Shown one piece after another: positions 20,851 to 34,701 of a stretch of DNA of 64,000 nt (positions are counted from its first letter, which is position 1; the number at the start of each line of letters is the position of its first letter). The notes beneath the pieces were generated by a model, which worked only from the letters and a program-made list of their open reading frames with translations, had not been told where the DNA came from and did no database searches. The stretch spans positions 52,429,416-52,493,415 of the forward strand of contig JALMGJ010000003.1 of NCBI GenBank assembly GCA_023362775.1. Reading direction: 5' to 3'. Source of the stretch: Charina bottae (Eukaryota > Chordata > Lepidosauria > Squamata > Charinaidae). The translations under genes and the position numbers were made by a program.

Positions 20851-21270
20851 CTCTAGATAAAGTAAGGGCGAGGTGCAGCGAAGATCGTCCTTTCCCCACA
20901 GGGAGGGAGGAACAGATGCTGTCGCCAAAGCTACCTGCCTGTGGATTGCAGTGGCAGCAACAGCAGCAGAGATGGTCGATGTGATGGTACGGGGTGTCTC
21001 TCCCCCACAGGAGACGGTGCCTCCAGCAAGAGACATTTTCCAACTACTCCTGTTCCAACCAAATGCAGCCCCCCCTTCCTGCCTGCCTGCCACCTGCTTC
21101 TTCCTGCGGTGGGAACAAGCGAGCGGAGCGCAAGGGTCCTCGTCTCTCCCTCCCCGCTCCCCCCTCCCCCGGCAACGGTCTTTTTGGAGCGCATTTCCAC
21201 AGCCCAGCACTCAGCTGCGCGCAGAAGTGCTCCAAAAAGTCCAGCGCGGGGCCTCACTCAGCTGCGCTGG

Positions 21271-21470
21271 GCTGTGAAGCTGGACGAGCCGCCGGACCTG
21301 GAGCGCTTCTGCGCGCAGCTGAGCGAGGCCCCGCGCCGGTCATTTTGGAGCGGATTTCCACAGCCCAGCGCTCAGCTGCGCGCGGAAGCGCTCCAAAAAG
21401 ACCGGCGCGGGGCCTCGCTCAGCTGCGCGCGGAAGCGCTCCAGGTCCGGCGGCTTGTCCAGCTTCACAGC
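21271..21470. repeat. GC-rich 200-bp palindrome, array copy 1
   Basis: The left arm, from GCTGTGAAGCTGGAC, and the right arm, ending in GTCCAGCTTCACAGC, pair over about 80 bp, including GACCTGGAGCGCTTC / GAAGCGCTCCAGGTC. Copies recur at about 25041, 28816, 32570 and 36321. Confidence 0.85.
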
Positions 21471-21649
21471 CCAGAGCCAGCGCCAACCCCACTCCCTTCC
21501 GCGCGATTGGCTCCCGCCTGCAAACCCCGCCCCCTTCCACGCGATTGGCCCCCGCCCGCAAACCTCGCCCCCTGGCTCTCGAGCATTTCAAAATGTGCAC
21601 GAGCATGTCAAAATGGCTCCCGGCATAAAAAGTTTGCCGACCCCTGCCC

Positions 21650-22846
21650 TAGGGCATTTCACCAGATTGCAGAAAATCTTTGAGGAATTTGGCAAGAAGA
21701 TGACTGCAACGGTTGCCAATAGTTTGGATGCTTTTAAAAAGGAAATGGAAGAAGGATTTGCAGGGATAAAAAAGGATGTGAAAGAAGTTAAAAAGATTGA
21801 AGACTGTAGGACACTTGGCTGGAGATGTAAAACAAATTAAGTTTGGAAAGTAAGACAGAAGTTATAAATAGATGGAGAAAGATTTGGCAATTTGGCATTA
21901 CTGGAATTGAGAGAAAAAGAATTTTGTTTAAGATTTAGAGCAATTCCAGAAGACCTTGGGGAAGATATCGGAGAAAAGATTGTTAAATCTCTGTCTAGCT
22001 TCTTGGATTGGGATGAAGATGACCCTGAGACAGAGATTGATAAGGTTTATAGCAGGGCTTTCCAAAGTTTTTCCCGCGGCGACACACCAACCGGCGTTGG
22101 TGTGTCGCCGCGGGAAAACCCGGAAGTGCGGCAGCGCGCAAAAACCCGGAAGCGCTGCTGCTGCTTTCGGGTTTTGCGCGCTGCAGTTGGTGTGTCGCCG
22201 CTGGAAAACCCGGAAGCGCTGATGATGATCAGCGCTTTCGGGTTGTGTGGCGACACACCAGACTGTGTGTGGCGACACACTTTTGTGTTGCGACACACAG
22301 TTTGGAAAGCTCTGGTTTATAGGATCAATACACGATTTGCAAAATTAAGAAATGTTCCAAGGGATGTCCTTGTGCACTTTGTCAGGAAGAAGACTAGAGA
22401 TAAAGTTTCGCAGCAGCATTTTAATACTAGATGGAGGATTGATAATACATATGTAATTGCACTTAAGGAAATTCCAATTAGAATACTACATAAGAAAAAA
22501 GAGGATTTTTTCCTAACAGACAAACTTAAACAGAAGATTCCATTTAGATGGGATAAGTTGGAAGGGGTGATTTTTACTTTTAAACAGCAGAGATTCAGAC
22601 TGAACTCTGTGCAGAAAGCAAGGGATTATTTGGGAAAATTTAAAGAAGAATTGGAGGAAATGGAAATGGAAGTGACAATGACAGATGTGACTAAACAAAT
22701 GCCACAACAGATACAAGACACTGAAGATGATACCACATTGGATGCTACAGGTATTGACTTTTCTAAAATCTTGGCGTAACTATGGATTATAAATGCCTAA
22801 TGTGGGATATATATGGAGAAAATTCTCCTCAAAAGAGAAAAAGACC
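21650..22846 (+). pseudogene. L1 ORF1 fragment, array copy 2
   Basis: As copy 1, but the frame from 21892 to 22779 is open for 295 codons straight through the hAT insertion. The only in-frame start there is TTG, so no proper start codon is present. The N-terminal coiled-coil part is in another frame (to 21840). Confidence 0.85.
22053..22314. mobile_element. hAT element in L1 ORF1, copy 2
   Basis: Same insertion and GTTTATAG TSD as copy 1. All 90 added codons are open. Confidence 0.93.
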
Positions 22847-22900
22847 CTAGCCCCGCATGACGGAGTGAGCCCTCACACTCACCTCAGCTGTGAGGGAATA

Positions 22901-23705
<805 letters not shown>

Positions 23706-24231
23706 TTTTATTGGTGTTAGAAGTGGGATACACGGTTTGGACCCTTTGAATTTATTATCTGAGTGATTGATTATGCCTTCATTCCCTTCATTCCCCTTCA
23801 TTCTCTCCTTTCCTCCTCACACACTTTTAGGAGAAGCGGGAGGAAACGCGGAGATCTGGATTGCTGGCTGAAGCGATTCTCTTTCTCGCTCCTGGGAACT
23901 AAAAGCGGGGGTGGCGGGGAGGTAAGAAAGGGTGCGTGCGAAAGAGCGGGGTGAGAGCCGCTAATAGTCGGCCGCCGCCGCCCCTGCAGCCCTTGGACTG
24001 CGGGTGGAAACGGAATACCGCCTCTGATTACAAAGACTGGAGGCCACCTTGGAGCAGAAGGAGCAATAGCCTTCCCGCCGCCGCCGCCACGGCAACCACT
24101 CCCGGGAGGTGTCGCAAGGTGCCCGAAGGAGCCCTGAGGACTTTCAGTGGAGACGGAGAGAGGAAGGCCAGGTCCCTTGTTGTGGCTGCAGCCAGCCAGC
24201 GAGTGAGCGAGCGAGCGAGCGAGGCGCAGCC

Positions 24232-24304
24232 ATGGAAACAATGGGCTTTCTTGGTGCAGAAGCTGCTCCGGTGGCGGCTGCGAGAGGGAAGCTGCTGCTG
24301 CTGC

Positions 24305-24349
<45 letters not shown>

Positions 24350-24426
24350 GCTGTTATGCTGCTTGCTTTGTTTCTGGACAAATCCTGGACAAATTCTGGA
24401 CAAAAATGGGGGAGGAGACCAATTAA
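24232..24426 (+). CDS. Poly-leucine signal-like ORF, copy 2
   Basis: 64 codons. Identical ends to copy 1, with three more leucines. Confidence 0.35.
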
Positions 24427-24486
24427 AAATAACACGCTCACTAGCAGGCGGAGTAGAAGCGAGATCAAAGGCAGTCGTCTCTAGAG

Positions 24487-24620
24487 CAGTGTTTCTCAAC
24501 CTTGGGAACTTTAAGACGCATGGACTTCAACTCCCAGAATTTCAACTCCCCATAGCTGGCTGGGGAATTCTGGGAGTTGAAGTCCACGCGCCTTAAAGTT
24601 CCCAAGGTTGAGAAACACTG
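24487..24620. mobile_element. Foldback hAT MITE, array copy 2
   Basis: Same insertion site and CTCTAGAn TSD as copy 1. Confidence 0.85.
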
Positions 24621-25419
24621 CTCTAGATAAAGTAAGGGCGAGGTGCAGCGAAGATCGTCCTTTCCCCACAGGGAGGGAGGAACAGATGCTGTCGCCAAAG
24701 CTACCTGCCTGTGGATTGCAGTGGCAGCAACAGCAGCAGAGATGGTCGATGTGATGGTACGGGGTGTCTCTCCCCCACAGGAGACGGTGCCTCCAGCAAG
24801 AGACATTTTCCAACTACTCCTGTTCCAACCAAATGCAGCCCCCCCTTCCTGCCTGCCTGCCACCTGCTTCTTCCTGCGGTGGGAACAAGCGAGCGGAGCG
24901 CAAGGGTCCTCGTCTCTCCCTCCCCGCTCCCCCCTCCCCCGGCAACGGTCTTTTTGGAGCGCATTTCCACAGCCCAGCACTCAGCTGCGCGCAGAAGTGC
25001 TCCAAAAAGTCCAGCGCGGGGCCTCACTCAGCTGCGCTGGGCTGTGAAGCTGGACGAGCCGCCGGACCTGGAGCGCTTCTGCGCGCAGCTGAGCGAGGCC
25101 CCGCGCCGGTCATTTTGGAGCGGATTTCCACAGCCCAGCGCTCAGCTGCGCGCGGAAGCGCTCCAAAAAGACCGGCGCGGGGCCTCGCTCAGCTGCGCGC
25201 AGAAGCGCTCCAGGTCCGGCGGCTTGTCCAGCTTCACAGCCCAGAGCCAGCGCCAACCCCACTCCCTTCCGCGCGATTGGCTCCCGCCTGCAAACCCCGC
25301 CCCCTTCCACGCGATTGGCCCCCGCCCGCAAACCTCGCCCCCTGGCTCTCGAGCATTTCAAAATGTGCACGAGCATGTCAAAATGGCTCCCGGCATAAAA
25401 AGTTTGCCGACCCCTGCCC

Positions 25420-26616
25420 TAGGGCATTTCACCAGATTGCAGAAAATCTTTGAGGAATTTGGCAAGAAGATGACTGCAACGGTTGCCAATAGTTTGGATG
25501 CTTTTAAAAAGGAAATGGAAGAAGGATTTGCAGGGATAAAAAAGGATGTGAAAGAAGTTAAAAAGATTGAAGACTGTAGGACACTTGGCTGGAGATGTAA
25601 AACAAATTAAGTTTGGAAAGTAAGACAGAAGTTATAAATAGATGGAGAAAGATTTGGCAATTTGGCATTACTGGAATTGAGAGAAAAAGAATTTTGTTTA
25701 AGATTTAGAGCAATTCCAGAAGACCTTGGGGAAGATATCGGAGAAAAGATTGTTAAATCTCTGTCTAGCTTCTTGGATTGGGATGAAGATGACCCTGAGA
25801 CAGAGATTGATAAGGTTTATAGCAGGGCTTTCCAAAGTTTTTCCCGCGGCGACACACCAACCGGCGTTGGTGTGTCGCCGCGGGAAAACCCGGAAGTGCG
25901 GCAGCGCGCAAAAACCCGGAAGCGCTGCTGCTGCTTTCGGGTTTTGCGCGCTGCAGTTGGTGTGTCGCCGCTGGAAAACCCGGAAGCGCTGATGATGATC
26001 AGCGCTTTCGGGTTGTGTGGCGACACACCAGACTGTGTGTGGCAACACACTTTTGTGTTGCGACACACAGTTTGGAAAGCTCTGGTTTATAGGATCAATA
26101 CACGATTTGCAAAATTAAGAAATGTTCCAAGGGATGTCCTTGTGCACTTTGTCAGGAAGAAGACTAGAGATAAAGTTTCGCAGCAGCATTTTAATACTAG
26201 ATGGAGGATTGATAATACATATGTAATTGCACTTAAGGAAATTCCAATTAGAATACTACATAAGAAAAAAGAGGATTTTTTCCTAACAGACAAACTTAAA
26301 CAGAAGATTCCATTTAGATGGGATAAGTTGGAAGGGGTGATTTTTACTTTTAAACAGCAGAGATTCAGACTGAACTCTGTGCAGAAAGCAAGGGATTATT
26401 TGGGAAAATTTAAAGAAGAATTGGAGGAAATGGAAATGGAAGTGACAATGACAGATGTGACTAAACAAATGCCACAACAGATACAAGACACTGAAGATGA
26501 TACCACATTGGATGCTACAGGTATTGACTTTTCTAAAATCTTGGCGTAACTATGGATTATAAATGCCTAATGTGGGATATATATGGAGAAAATTCTCCTC
26601 AAAAGAGAAAAAGACC
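25420..26616 (+). pseudogene. L1 ORF1 fragment, array copy 3
   Basis: Open 25662-26549 as in copy 2. Carries GGCAACACAC in the hAT, a variant shared only with copy 6. Confidence 0.85.
25823..26084. mobile_element. hAT element in L1 ORF1, copy 3
   Basis: Same insertion as copy 1, with the GGCAACACAC variant. Confidence 0.93.
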
Positions 26617-26670
26617 CTAGCCCCGCATGACGGAGTGAGCCCTCACACTCACCTCAGCTGTGAGGGAATA

Positions 26671-27082
26671 TGTGAGACTAGGCTGAAGCTGCCATAACCT
26701 AAAGATGAGGAAGGCACATAAGCAGAGAAGACAAAGCCAGGAATCTTGTCTATGAGATCCCTTTTGGGAGGTAGATAAGAAGGAAGCAAGTCCTTAAGGA
26801 AACAAAAGGAAAAATGTCACCTGAACCAGACAGAGGAAAATGGGCCTGAGCACATGGAAACCCCCACCCCAAATCCATCAACAGCTACCAGACTTGTAAA
26901 TTAACAAGGCAAGAGTAGCTGCCAGTCTTGCGAATCAACAAGGCAAGAACTTCTGGGGATAAAAGGGGTCCCAAAGCCCGCCCACTCCTTGAGTCGTCCT
27001 TGGATCCAGACTTGGTGGCTTCCGTCCCTCTAGCTAGTGCCTGGCAGCCTAGTTGGAAGGATGTGGGTAAGTGGGGATGAGT

Positions 27083-27175
<93 letters not shown>

Positions 27176-27477
27176 AGAGCGCGAGAGCAAATGTACCTTG
27201 CAACCAGTAAAGTTTTGCTGTTACTTTAAATTCACCGGGTCTCCGTGTATTACAAAGAACCTGTTGTGCCTCAGTGTTTGGTTGGAAGTTATTTGTGTGT
27301 GTAATCCTAATTATTTCCCAGCTGTTGACCAGGGCTGTGTGTCTTGTCTGCTCAAGCTGCACTATCGGAAAACCCAGGTACAAAGCATGGGGGGCAGACA
27401 GATCCGTGTGCCTCAACAGTCTGTGAGTGTGTGAGTGATTGACCATAAGCTGAACCTGGGAGCAGCGTTGTGTAACA
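26671..27477 (+). mobile_element. ERV LTR, array copy 3
   Basis: 807 bp. U3 reads GGCACATAAGCAGAGAAG. The (GA)n tract is interrupted by GGGAGAGGGAGAG. T-type primer-binding site follows at 27484. Confidence 0.92.
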
Positions 27478-28003
27478 TTTTATTGGTGTTAGAAGTGGGA
27501 TACACGGTTTGGACCCTTTGAATTTATTATCTGAGTGATTGATTATGCCTTCATTCCCTTCATTCCCCTTCATTCTCTCCTTTCCTCCTCACACACTTTT
27601 AGGAGAAGCGGGAGGAAACGCGGAGATCTGGATTGCTGGCTGAAGCGATTCTCTTTCTCGCTCCTGGGAACTAAAAGCGGGGGTGGCGGGGAGGTAAGAA
27701 AGGGTGCGTGCGAAAGAGCGGGGTGAGAGCCGCTAATAGTCGGCCGCCGCCGCCCCTGCAGCCCTTGGACTGCGGGTGGAAACGGAATACCGCCTCTGAT
27801 TACAAAGACTGGAGGCCACCTTGGAGCAGAAGGAGCAATAGCCTTCCCGCCGCCGCCGCCACGGCAACCACTCCCGGGAGGTGTCGCAAGGTGCCCGAAG
27901 GAGCCCTGAGGACTTTCAGTGGAGACGGAGAGAGGAAGGCCAGGTCCCTTGTTGTGGCTGCAGCCAGCCAGCGAGTGAGCGAGCGAGCGAGCGAGGCGCA
28001 GCC

Positions 28004-28082
28004 ATGGAAACAATGGGCTTTCTTGGTGCAGAAGCTGCTCCGGTGGCGGCTGCGAGAGGGAAGCTGCTGCTGCTGCTGCTGC

Positions 28083-28124
<42 letters not shown>

Positions 28125-28201
28125 GCTGTTATGCTGCTTGCTTTGTTTCTGGACAAATCCTGGACAAATTCTGGACAAAAATGGGGGAGGAGACCAATTA
28201 A
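28004..28201 (+). CDS. Poly-leucine signal-like ORF, copy 3
   Basis: 65 codons, with a longer CTG part of the run. Confidence 0.35.
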
Positions 28202-28261
28202 AAATAACACGCTCACTAGCAGGCGGAGTAGAAGCGAGATCAAAGGCAGTCGTCTCTAGAG

Positions 28262-28395
28262 CAGTGTTTCTCAACCTTGGGAACTTTAAGACGCATGGAC
28301 TTCAACTCCCAGAATTTCAACTCCCCATAGCTGGCTGGGGAATTCTGGGAGTTGAAGTCCACGCGCCTTAAAGTTCCCAAGGTTGAGAAACACTG
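28262..28395. mobile_element. Foldback hAT MITE, array copy 3
   Basis: Same site and TSD as copy 1. Confidence 0.85.
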
Positions 28396-29194
28396 CTCTA
28401 GATAAAGTAAGGGCGAGGTGCAGCGAAGATCGTCCTTTCCCCACAGGGAGGGAGGAACAGATGCTGTCGCCAAAGCTACCTGCCTGTGGATTGCAGTGGC
28501 AGCAACAGCAGCAGAGATGGTCGATGTGATGGTACGGGGTGTCTCTCCCCCACAGGAGACGGTGCCTCCAGCAAGAGACATTTTCCAACTACTCCTGTTC
28601 CAACCAAATGCAGCCCCCCCTTCCTGCCTGCCTGCCACCTGCTTCTTCCTGCGGTGGGAACAAGCGAGCGGAGCGCAAGGGTCCTCGTCTCTCCCTCCCC
28701 GCTCCCCCCTCCCCCGGCAACGGTCTTTTTGGAGCGCATTTCCACAGCCCAGCACTCAGCTGCGCGCAGAAGTGCTCCAAAAAGTCCAGCGCGGGGCCTC
28801 ACTCAGCTGCGCTGGGCTGTGAAGCTGGACGAGCCGCCGGACCTGGAGCGCTTCTGCGCGCAGCTGAGCGAGGCCCCGCGCCGGTCATTTTGGAGCGGAT
28901 TTCCACAGCCCAGCGCTCAGCTGCGCGCGGAAGCGCTCCAAAAAGACCGGCGCGGGGCCTCGCTCAGCTGCGCGCGGAAGCGCTCCAGGTCCGGCGGCTT
29001 GTCCAGCTTCACAGCCCAGAGCCAGCGCCAACCCCACTCCCTTCCGCGCGATTGGCTCCCGCCTGCAAACCCCGCCCCCTTCCACGCGATTGGCCCCCAC
29101 CCGCAAACCTCGCCCCCTGGCTCTCGAGCATTTCAAAATGTGCACGAGCATGTCAAAATGGCTCCCGGCATAAAAAGTTTGCCGACCCCTGCCC

Positions 29195-30391
29195 TAGGGC
29201 ATTTCACCAGATTGCAGAAAATCTTTGAGGAATTTGGCAAGAAGATGACTGCAACGGTTGCCAATAGTTTGGATGCTTTTAAAAAGGAAATGGAAGAAGG
29301 ATTTGCAGGGATAAAAAAGGATGTGAAAGAAGTTAAAAAGATTGAAGACTGTAGGACACTTGGCTGGAGATGTAAAACAAATTAAGTTTGGAAAGTAAGA
29401 CAGAAGTTATAAATAGATGGAGAAAGATTTGGCAATTTGGCATTACTGGAATTGAGAGAAAAAGAATTTTGTTTAAGATTTAGAGCAATTCCAGAAGACC
29501 TTGGGGAAGATATCGGAGAAAAGATTGTTAAATCTCTGTCTAGCTTCTTGGATTGGGATGAAGATGACCCTGAGACAGAGATTGATAAGGTTTATAGCAG
29601 GGCTTTCCAAAGTTTTTCCCGCGGCGACACACCAACCGGCGTTGGTGTGTCGCCGCGGGAAAACCCGGAAGTGCGGCAGCGCGCAAAAACCCGGAAGCGC
29701 TGCTGCTGCTTTCGGGTTTTGCGCGCTGCAGTTGGTGTGTCGCCGCTGGAAAACCCGGAAGCGCTGATGATGATCAGCGCTTTCGGGTTGTGTGGCGACA
29801 CACCAGACTGTGTGTGGCGACACACTTTTGTGTTGCGACACACAGTTTGGAAAGCTCTGGTTTATAGGATCAATACACGATTTGCAAAATTAAGAAATGT
29901 TCCAAGGGATGTCCTTGTGCACTTTGTCAGGAAGAAGACTAGAGATAAAGTTTCGCAGCAGCATTTTAATACTAGATGGAGGATTGATAATACATATGTA
30001 ATTGCACTTAAGGAAATTCCAATTAGAATACTACATAAGAAAAAAGAGGATTTTTTCCTAACAGACAAACTTAAACAGAAGATTCCATTTAGATGGGATA
30101 AGTTGGAAGGGGTGATTTTTACTTTTAAACAGCAGAGATTCAGACTGAACTCTGTGCAGAAAGCAAGGGATTATTTGGGAAAATTTAAAGAAGAATTGGA
30201 GGAAATGGAAATGGAAGTGACAATGACAGATGTGACTAAACAAATGCCACAACAGATACAAGACACTGAAGATGATACCACATTGGATGCTACAGGTATT
30301 GACTTTTCTAAAATCTTGGCGTAACTATGGATTATAAATGCCTAATGTGGGATATATATGGAGAAAATTCTCCTCAAAAGAGAAAAAGACC
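29195..30391 (+). pseudogene. L1 ORF1 fragment, array copy 4
   Basis: Open 29437-30324 through the hAT. Confidence 0.85.
29598..29859. mobile_element. hAT element in L1 ORF1, copy 4
   Basis: Same insertion and TSD. Confidence 0.93.
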
Positions 30392-30445
30392 CTAGCCCCG
30401 CATGACGGAGTGAGCCCTCACACTCACCTCAGCTGTGAGGGAATA

Positions 30446-30861
30446 TGTGAGACTAGGCTGAAGCTGCCATAACCTAAAGATGAGGAAGGCAGGTAAGCAG
30501 AGAGGACAAAGCCAGGAAACTTGTCTGTGAGATCCCTTTTGGGAGGTAGATAAGAAGGAAGCAAGTCCTTAAGGAAACAAAAGGAAAAATGTCACCTGAA
30601 CCAGACAGAGGAAGATGGGCCTGAGCACATGGAAACCCCCACCCCAAATCCATCAACAGCTACCAGACTTGTAAATTAACAAGGCAAGAGTAGCTGCCAG
30701 TCTTGCGAATCAACAAGGCAAGAACTTCTGGGGATAAAAGGGGTCCCAAAGCCCGCCCACTTCTTGAGTCGTCCTTGGATCCAGACTTGGTGGCTTCCGT
30801 CCCTCTAGCTAGTGCCTGGCAGCCTAGTTGGAAGGATGTGGGTAAGTGGGGATGAGTGTGT

Positions 30862-30943
<82 letters not shown>

Positions 30944-31233
30944 AAATGTACCTTGCAACCAGTAAAGCTTTGCTGTTACTTTAAATTCACCGGGTCTCCG
31001 TGTATTACAAAGAACCTGTTGTGCCTCAGTGTTTGGTTGGAAGTTATTTGTGTGTGTAATCCTAATTATTTCCCCGTCTGTTGACCAGGGCTGTGTGTCT
31101 TGTCTGCTCAAGCTGCACTATCGGAAAACCCAGGTACAAAGCATGGGGGGCAGACAGATCCGTGTGCCTCAACAGTCTGTGAGTGTGTGAGTGATTGACC
31201 ATAAGCTGAACCTGGGAGCAGCGTTGTGTAACA
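30446..31233 (+). mobile_element. ERV LTR, array copy 4
   Basis: 788 bp. U3 reads GGCAGGTAAGCAGAGAGG, shared with copy 5. U5 variant CCCCGTCTGTTGACC, C-type primer-binding site at 31240. Confidence 0.92.
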
Positions 31234-31763
31234 TTTTATTGGTGTCAGAAGTGGGATACACGGTTTGGACCCTTTGAATTTATTATCTGAGTGATTGATT
31301 ATGCCTTCATTCCCTTCATTCCCCTTCATTCTCTCCTTTCCTCCTCACACACTTTTAGGAGAAGCGGGAGGAAACGCGGAGATCTGGATTGCTGGCTGAA
31401 GCGATTCTCTTTCTCGCTCCTGGGAACTAAAAGCGGGGGTGGCGGGGAGGTAAGAAAGGGTGCGTGCGAAAGAGCGGGGTGAGAGCCGCTAATAGTCGGC
31501 CGCCGCCGCCCCTGCAGCCCTTGGACTGCGGGTGGAAACGGAATACCGCCTCTGATTACAAAGACTGGAGGCCACCTTGGAGCAGAAGGAGCAATAGCCT
31601 TCCCGCCGCCGCCGCCACGGCAACCACTCCCGGGAGGTGTCGCAAGGTGCCCGAAGGAGCCCTGAGGACTTTCAGTGGAGACGGAGAGAGGAAGGCCAGG
31701 TCCCTTGTTGTGGCTGCAGCCAGCCAGCGAGTGAGCGAGCGAGCGAGCGAGCGAGGCGCAGCC

Positions 31764-31833
31764 ATGGAAACAATGGGCTTTCTTGGTGCAGAAGCTGCTC
31801 CGGTGGCGGCTGCGAGAGGGAAGCTGCTGCTGC

Positions 31834-31878
<45 letters not shown>

Positions 31879-31955
31879 GCTGTTATGCTGCTTGCTTTGT
31901 TTCTGGACAAATCCTGGACAAATTCTGGACAAAAATGGGGGAGGAGACCAATTAA
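31764..31955 (+). CDS. Poly-leucine signal-like ORF, copy 4
   Basis: 63 codons, same ends as copy 1. The extra GAGC unit upstream puts it in frame with an open stretch beginning at 31464. Confidence 0.35.
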
Positions 31956-32015
31956 AAATAACACGCTCACTAGCAGGCGGAGTAGAAGCGAGATCAAAGG
32001 CAGTCGTCTCTAGAG

Positions 32016-32149
32016 CAGTGTTTCTCAACCTTGGGAACTTTAAGACGCATGGACTTCAACTCCCAGAATTTCAACTCCCCATAGCTGGCTGGGGAATTCT
32101 GGGAGTTGAAGTCCACGCGCCTTAAAGTTCCCAAGGTTGAGAAACACTG
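32016..32149. mobile_element. Foldback hAT MITE, array copy 4
   Basis: Same site and TSD. Confidence 0.85.
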
Positions 32150-32948
32150 CTCTAGATAAAGTAAGGGCGAGGTGCAGCGAAGATCGTCCTTTCCCCACAG
32201 GGAGGGAGGAACAGATGCTGTCGCCAAAGCTACCTGCCTGTGGATTGCAGTGGCAGCAACAGCAGCAGAGATGGTCGATGTGATGGTACGGGGTGTCTCT
32301 CCCCCACAGGAGACGGTGCCTCCAGCAAGAGACATTTTCCAACTACTCCTGTTCCAACCAAATGCAGCCCCCCCTTCCTGCCTGCCTGCCACCTGCTTCT
32401 TCCTGCGGTGGGAACAAGCGAGCGGAGCGCAAGGGTCCTCGTCTCTCCCTCCCCGCTCCCCCCTCCCCCGGCAACGGTCTTTTTGGAGCGCATTTCCACA
32501 GCCCAGCACTCAGCTGCGCGCAGAAGTGCTCCAAAAAGTCCAGCGCGGGGCCTCACTCAGCTGCGCTGGGCTGTGAAGCTGGACGAGCCGCCGGACCTGG
32601 AGCGCTTCTGCGCGCAGCTGAGCGAGGCCCCGCGCCGGTCATTTTGGAGCGGATTTCCACAGCCCAGCGCTCAGCTGCGCGCGGAAGCGCTCCAAAAAGA
32701 ACGGCGCGGGGCCTCGCTCAGCTGCGCGCGGAAGCGCTCCAGGTCCGGCGGCTTGTCCAGCTTCACAGCCCAGAGCCAGCGCCAACCCCACTCCCTTCCG
32801 CGCGATTGGCTCCCGCCTGCAAACCCCGCCCCCTTCCACGCGATTGGCCCCCGCCCGCAAACCTCGCCCCCTGGCTCTCGAGCATTTCAAAATGTGCACG
32901 AGCATGTCAAAATGGCTCCCGGCATAAAAAGTTTGCCGACCCCTGCCC

Positions 32949-34145
32949 TAGGGCATTTCACCAGATTGCAGAAAATCTTTGAGGAATTTGGCAAGAAGAT
33001 GACTGCAACGGTTGCCAATAGTTTGGATGCTTTTAAAAAGGAAATGGAAGAAGGATTTGCAGGGATAAAAAAGGATGTGAAAGAAGTTAAAAAGATTGAA
33101 GACTGTAGGACACTTGGCTGGAGATGTAAAACAAATTAAGTTTGGAAAGTAAGACAGAAGTTATAAATAGATGGAGAAAGATTTGGCAATTTGGCATTAC
33201 TGGAATTGAGAGAAAAAGAATTTTGTTTAAGATTTAGAGCAATTCCAGAAGACCTTGGGGAAGATATCGGAGAAAAGATTGTTAAATCTCTGTCTAGCTT
33301 CTTGGATTGGGATGAAGATGACCCTGAGACAGAGATTGATAAGGTTTATAGCAGGGCTTTCCAAAGTTTTTCCCGCGGCGACACACCAACCGGCGTTGGT
33401 GTGTCGCCGCGGGAAAACCCGGAAGTGCGGCAGCGCGCAAAAACCCGGAAGCGCTGCTGCTGCTTTCGGGTTTTGCGCGCTGCAGTTGGTGTGTCGCCGC
33501 TGGAAAACCCGGAAGCGCTGATGATGATCAGCGCTTTCGGGTTGTGTGGCGACACACCAGACTGTGTGTGGCGACACACTTTTGTGTTGCGACACACAGT
33601 TTGGAAAGCTCTGGTTTATAGGATCAATACACGATTTGCAAAATTAAGAAATGTTCCAAGGGATGTCCTTGTGCACTTTGTCAGGAAGAAGACTAGAGAT
33701 AAAGTTTCGCAGCAGCATTTTAATACTAGATGGAGGATTGATAATACATATGTAATTGCACTTAAGGAAATTCCAATTAGAATACTACATAAGAAAAAAG
33801 AGGATTTTTTCCTAACAGACAAACTTAAACAGAAGATTCCATTTAGATGGGATAAGTTGGAAGGGGTGATTTTTACTTTTAAACAGCAGAGATTCAGACT
33901 GAACTCTGTGCAGAAAGCAAGGGATTATTTGGGAAAATTTAAAGAAGAATTGGAGGAAATGGAAATGGAAGTGACAATGACAGATGTGACTAAACAAATG
34001 CCACAACAGATACAAGACACTGAAGATGATACCACATTGGATGCTACAGGTATTGACTTTTCTAAAATCTTGGCGTAACTATGGATTATAAATGCCTAAT
34101 GTGGGATATATATGGAGAAAATTCTCCTCAAAAGAGAAAAAGACC
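32949..34145 (+). pseudogene. L1 ORF1 fragment, array copy 5
   Basis: Open 33191-34078 through the hAT. Confidence 0.85.
33352..33613. mobile_element. hAT element in L1 ORF1, copy 5
   Basis: Same insertion and TSD. Confidence 0.93.
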
Positions 34146-34199
34146 CTAGCCCCGCATGACGGAGTGAGCCCTCACACTCACCTCAGCTGTGAGGGAATA

Positions 34200-34615
34200 T
34201 GTGAGACTAGGCTGAAGCTGCCATAACCTAAAGATGAGGAAGGCAGGTAAGCAGAGAGGACAAAGCCAGGAAACTTGTCTGTGAGATCCCTTTTGGGAGG
34301 TAGATAAGAAGGAAGCAAGTCCTTAAGGAAACAAAAGGAAAAATGTCACCTGAACCAGACAGAGGAAGATGGGCCTGAGCACATGGAAACCCCCACCCCA
34401 AATCCATCAACAGCTACCAGACTTGTAAATTAACAAGGCAAGAGTAGCTGCCAGTCTTGCGAATCAACAAGGCAAGAACTTCTGGGGATAAAAGGGGTCC
34501 CAAAGCCCGCCCACTCCTTGAGTCGTCCTTGGATCCAGACTTGGTGGCTTCCGTCCCTCTAGCTAGTGCCTGGCAGCCTAGTTGGAAGGATGTGGGTAAG
34601 TGGGGATGAGTGTGT

Positions 34616-34701
<86 letters not shown>

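Larger units (their letters stand above)
20019..21646 (+). repeat. GC-rich non-viral segment, array copy 1
   Basis: It starts directly after ATGCCTT, the first two codons of gag plus a base as seen in the intact ERV at 40024. The first 0.65 kb looks like a CpG-island first exon (CCG and GAGC repeats, Kozak ATG at 20471). Then follow a foldback MITE, a CpG-rich part, a 200-bp palindrome, and a hAT-like end with CCAAT/GC-box modules and ...GCATAAAAAGTTTGCCGACC before CCCTG. The source locus is unknown. Confidence 0.85.
23780..25416 (+). repeat. GC-rich non-viral segment, array copy 2
   Basis: Same structure as copy 1. Differences include GGGAACTAAAAG for GGGAAATAAAAG and CCGCCACGG for CCGCCATGG. 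Confidence 0.85.
27552..29191 (+). repeat. GC-rich non-viral segment, array copy 3
   Basis: Same structure. Contains GGCCCCCACCCGCAAACC where the other copies have CCCCCGCCCGC. Confidence 0.85.
31308..32945 (+). repeat. GC-rich non-viral segment, array copy 4
   Basis: Same structure, with one extra GAGC unit near 31740 and AAAAAGAACGGCGC in the palindrome. Confidence 0.85.

Noticed and set aside
20941..21840. 299-codon open frame in each array unit running from GC-rich DNA through the hAT-like end into L1 coiled-coil
   Set aside because: The start is GTG, the frame crosses three unrelated repeats, and sequence identity between recent copies explains its conservation.
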